Origin: Diogma glabrata
Taxonomy: Eukaryota; Arthropoda; Insecta; Diptera; Cylindrotomidae
Reading direction: 5' to 3'
NCBI GenBank assembly: GCA_963693315.1
Contig: OY856187.1
Span: forward strand, 376,784,599-376,848,598
Length of the DNA stretch: 64,000 nt
Part shown: piece after piece, positions 61,134-64,000 of the stretch
Position numbering within the stretch: position 1 is the first letter of the stretch
How the letters are laid out: each line of letters begins with the position of its first letter
Notes under the pieces: model-generated
What the model saw: the letters and a program-made list of their open reading frames with translations, nothing else
Database searches by the model: none
Told to the model about the DNA's origin: nothing
Program-made: the position numbers and the translations under genes

Positions 61134-62032
61134 CGAAAGCCTGTATAGTTAAATGGATCTGAATGCGGTTATTTGCATTCGATTCAGAAAGTCAATTATA
61201 AAATTTGTTTGGTGTGGTCAATTATAAAATTTGTTTTTTTTGCTGCATTTCTGCAGCTAAAAAATGCATTTTTGTAAGTCCTTTTTTTAGAATAAGAAAA
61301 AAAAATTATAATTCGGTAAATAATAGCCGAAACGAGCTCAAATTCATTATGGTTTTTGGGGTAGCTGATGCTGAAAAGTCATACCGTGGACCTGGAGGTC
61401 AGGGCGCCCTTACTATACAGCTTCTCCTTGACTTTTGTAAAAATTTTCTATACAAAATATCCAATATTTGTTATTGGGGGGTTTTCGAGATCGCTGATCA
61501 TCATTATGATATTTGAAAATGTACCTCTGACGTACCTGGGGATCATAGCGACCCGATTATGAAGATCATCTCCTGGAGTTTTCTTTAAATTTCTTATCAA
61601 AAGCATTAAAAATCTTTACTCGGGGGTTTTCGAGGTCACTGATCACAAAAATGATGTTTAAAAATTCACCTAACGCACCTGGAGATATCAACGACCCGAT
61701 AATGTAGATCATCTACTGCAGTTTTCTTTAAATTTTTTATGGATAGCATTAAAATCATTACTAGAGGGCTTCGCTGTCGAGGGTTTCGAGGGGTCGCTGA
61801 TCACGAATATGATGTTTAAAACTTCACCCGACATACCTGGGGATCATATCGACCCGATTATGTAGATCATCTACTGTAATTTCCTTAATTTTTTATCAAA
61901 ATCATTAAAAATCATTACTCGGGTGCTTTTGGGGTCACTGATCATGATTATGGTATTAAAAAAATTCCCTGACATACCGGGGACTTCTAATGACTTTATT
62001 TTTAATATCATCTCCCGGAGTTTTCTTACCCG
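61134..62032 (+). repeat. Left arm of foldback element
   Basis: A unique outer part of about 340 bp is followed by four diverged subunits of roughly 110-155 bp (starting near 61478, 61622, 61765 and 61921). Each has CTGATCAyrAwwATGrT, GAyATACCTGGGGATCAT-like and CCCGATTATGTAGATCATCT-like segments. A 26-bp direct duplication (TCAATTATAAAATTTGTTT) lies at about 61193 and 61219. The 64-codon frame at 61368 recurs in the right arm as part of the inverted repeat. Confidence 0.8.
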
Positions 62033-62480
62033 GTTATTATTATTATATAATAATAATATTTATAATATTATAATATTACAATATAATATCATAATAATCT
62101 TTATAATAATAATAATAATATTTATAAAATTATTATTAAAAAAAAATATTATTATTAGTATTAATATTTATTATTATATATTATTATATTATATTATTAT
62201 ATAAAATAATTTATTAAAAAAAACTTGAATTTTTTTATAACCCCTTGTCAACTAAAATATTTAAAAATAAATTAAACTTAAAATATTTTGAAAAATAATT
62301 TTAAAAGTTTAAAAAATAAGTAGTACGTGCCTGTATATTATATTATATTATATAAAACTGTATTATATTTATATTATATTATATTATATAAACTGTATAT
62401 TATATTATATATTATAAAATTATATTATATTATATAAAAATTATATTATATAAATATATTATATTATATAAAACAAAAAT
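62033..62480. repeat. AT-only simple repeats
   Basis: TAT/TTA trinucleotide tracts (62033-62220) and TATATTA-type tracts (62330-62480) between the foldback arms. Confidence 0.9.
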
Positions 62481-62489
62481 AAAACTTTA

Positions 62490-62680
62490 GGACGTCATTT
62501 TTTTTTTAATATTTTTTTTTCAATTATAATTTAGATATGAACCATAAGCGAAGAAAAAAAAAGAAATGACGTCTTAGATTTCATTTTTGTTTTGGGAAAA
62601 TGACGTCCTAAAAAATGACATCCAAAAAACATGATGTCCGTTTGAGCCAAAAACGGACATCATTCAGGACGTCATTTATG
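62490..62680. repeat. GACGTC-rich block
   Basis: GACGTCAT or its near variants occur about six times on alternating strands (for example AAAATGACGTCCTAAAAAAT and AGGACGTCATTTATG). The block can form nested hairpins. Confidence 0.6.
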
Positions 62681-62684
62681 TGGT

Positions 62685-62913
62685 TGCAAAAAAGACTGTG
62701 GCAATTTATGTGGATGCAGAAGGCAAGGCTTAATTTTCACTATTGCATGTAAGAATTGTAATTGGCTCAAACTGCTCCAACGTAGAAAAATATTCTACTA
62801 ATGAATTGCTCACAGACGAATTAGAAGAAGACACAGCAGAAGCCGAAGATGAAGGAGAAGTTTACCATCAAGAGGAAATAGAATCTGCAGAACAAGAAGA
62901 GGACGAAAGTTAA
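62685..62913 (+). pseudogene. Cys-rich (CXC-like) and acidic C-terminal remnant
   Basis: From 62685 one frame reads CKKDCGNLCGCRRQGLIF..., continuing to C-K-N-C-N: the pattern C-X3-C-X3-C-X-C-X10-C-X2-C. It resembles the CXC/Tesmin-like cysteine motifs seen at the C-termini of many uncharacterised, transposon-associated invertebrate proteins. After a frameshift near 62760 an acidic tail follows (LEEDTAEAEDEGEVYHQEEI..., TAA at 62911-62913). This looks like the end of the protein once encoded by the foldback element; the rest is lost. The family assignment is from memory and uncertain. Confidence 0.45.
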
Positions 62914-63254
62914 ATTATGGTTATTAAAAAGAATGAAATTTTGAATAATATGGTAATAATACTAAATAATTTGTAACTGGAAATTAATTTTTTTATATAA
63001 TAACATTTTTTTAATAAATATAATAGATTTTAATATAAAAATGCTGTACGTTTTTAAAAAATTTATTGTTTTATCCCATTTATCAAAACTTTAAACCAGC
63101 AATTTTGCTAATTTCTTAATATTATTACATATATAATAAATTCACATTTAAAAAAAAAACATGAAATAATATAACAGAGTTGTATGATTTTATTGAAATC
63201 AAATTTATCAAAAACCTTTGAAAACCTTAAGTAACAATTTTGGATGGTTTGTAT
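62914..63254. other. AT-rich spacer in foldback loop
   Basis: No coding signal; lies between the protein remnant and the right arm. Confidence 0.5.
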
Positions 63255-64000
63255 AACAAATTTTAAAAAAGCTCCCGCAGATGATTTTAGTAATCAAGTC
63301 TTCCTGATCCCCGGGTATGTCAGATAATGTTTGTAATATAATAATCATGATCAGCGACCCCTCGAAACCCTCGAGTAATGCTTTTTAATGCTATCCATAA
63401 AAAATTTAAAGAAAACTCCAGTAGATGATCTACATTATCGGGTCGTTGATATCTCCAGGTGCGTTAGGAGAATTTTTAAACATCATATTCGTGATCAGCG
63501 ACCTAAAAAGCCCCCGAGTATAGATTTTTAATGCTTTTGATAAGAAATTTAAAGAAAACTCCAGGAAATTATCTTCACAATCGGGTCGCTATGATCCCCA
63601 GGTACGTCAGGTACATTTTCAAACATCATAATGATGATCAGCGATCCCGAAAATCCCCCAATAACAAATATTGGATATTTTGTATAGAAAATTTTTACAA
63701 AAGTCAAGGAAAAGCTGTATAGTAAGGGTGCCCTGACCTCCAGGTCCACGGTATGACTTTTCAGCATCAGCTACCCCAAAAACCCCTGAGTAATGAATTT
63801 GGGCTCGTTTCGGCTATTATTTACCGAATTATAATTTTTTTTTATTATTCTAAAAATGCACTTACAAAAATGCATTTTTCGCAGCAGAAATGCAATAAAG
63901 CCGATCTGGGTTCGCAAAACACCAAACAAATTTTATAATTGACTTTCTGAATCGAATGCAAAAAACCGCATTCAAATCCGTTTAACTATACAGGTTTTCG
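63255..64000 (-). repeat. Right arm of foldback element
   Basis: Inverted counterpart of the left arm with three subunits instead of four (boundaries near 63385 and 63519). The outer part is highly similar; the inner subunits are more diverged. Confidence 0.8.

Larger units (their letters stand above)
61134..64000. mobile_element. Foldback element, at least 2.9 kb
   Basis: The left arm begins CGAAAGCCTGTATAGTTAAA and the window ends with the reverse complement of a near-identical sequence (...TTTAACTATACAGGTTTTCG). The whole window end is therefore the right terminus, or close to it. The arms are long inverted repeats (about 61134-62032 and 63255-64000) with internal tandem subunits. The loop holds AT-rich repeats, a GACGTC-rich block and a protein-coding remnant. 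The target duplication cannot be checked because the right flank is outside the window. Confidence 0.85.

Noticed and set aside
61368..63767. Same peptide encoded at 61368 (plus) and 63767 (minus)
   Set aside because: Identity follows from the inverted arms of the foldback element; no coding motif, subunits elsewhere in the arms break the frame.

Overview
The window is 64 kb of AT-rich, gene-poor nuclear DNA from an animal, most likely an insect. The evidence is the content: Ty3/gypsy retrotransposons, several jockey/I/CR1-like non-LTR retrotransposons (LINEs), Transib-, hAT- and Harbinger-like cut-and-paste remnants, long tandem repeats, a very long CA microsatellite and a eukaryotic tRNA-Gly gene with a pol III T-run terminator. 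The species cannot be named from this. I found no host protein-coding gene that I can defend. The one gene that looks intact is tRNA-Gly(UCC) at 4598-4669. Nearly everything else recognisable is mobile-element debris, so most open reading frames are pseudogene fragments.

Layout. 0-4.7 kb: a decayed gypsy-type integrase with an env-like remnant on the minus strand, a 200-base assembly gap, a hAT-type MITE with a perfect 8-bp target duplication, a second TIR element nested in a dispersed repeat, a tRNA-like SINE head and tRNA-Gly. 5-15 kb: two dispersed repeats, a composite repeat with an odd A-B...A'-B layout, a 5'-truncated LINE whose reverse transcriptase frame is broken by one stop codon, a 1.1 kb non-coding dispersed repeat, and smaller repeats. 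18-24.4 kb: two gypsy elements in the same (minus) orientation, the left one starting with its LTR exactly where the right one's reverse transcriptase breaks off. Each has been hit again: the left protease by a 593-bp insert with 13-bp target duplications, the right pol by an 810-bp non-autonomous Transib-like element (CACAGTG ends, CGCCG target duplication). 24.5-32 kb: a tandem-repeat element with paired ACCGGAAGT motifs, a palindromic MITE, a perfect 72-bp inverted repeat and a 557-bp CA repeat. 32.9-37.6 kb: minus-strand LINE remnants. 38.9-40.6 kb: a decayed three-copy repeat. 42-43 kb: minisatellites. 44.7-49.6 kb: a plus-strand LINE interrupted by a dispersed repeat and by a Harbinger-like MITE. 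50-57 kb: a three-copy inverted/direct repeat, a 327-bp satellite trimer, further minisatellites and second copies of earlier repeats. 58.7-61 kb: another plus-strand LINE. 61.1-64 kb: a foldback element with inverted arms of about 0.75-0.9 kb, reaching the window edge.

How it fits together: this is a graveyard of elements inserted into elements. The strongest calls rest on target-site duplications, on inverted termini, on 'empty site' comparisons between repeat copies, and on coding motifs that resume on either side of an insert. Exact ends of old elements and LINE clade names are tentative, because no alignment or database search could be run.
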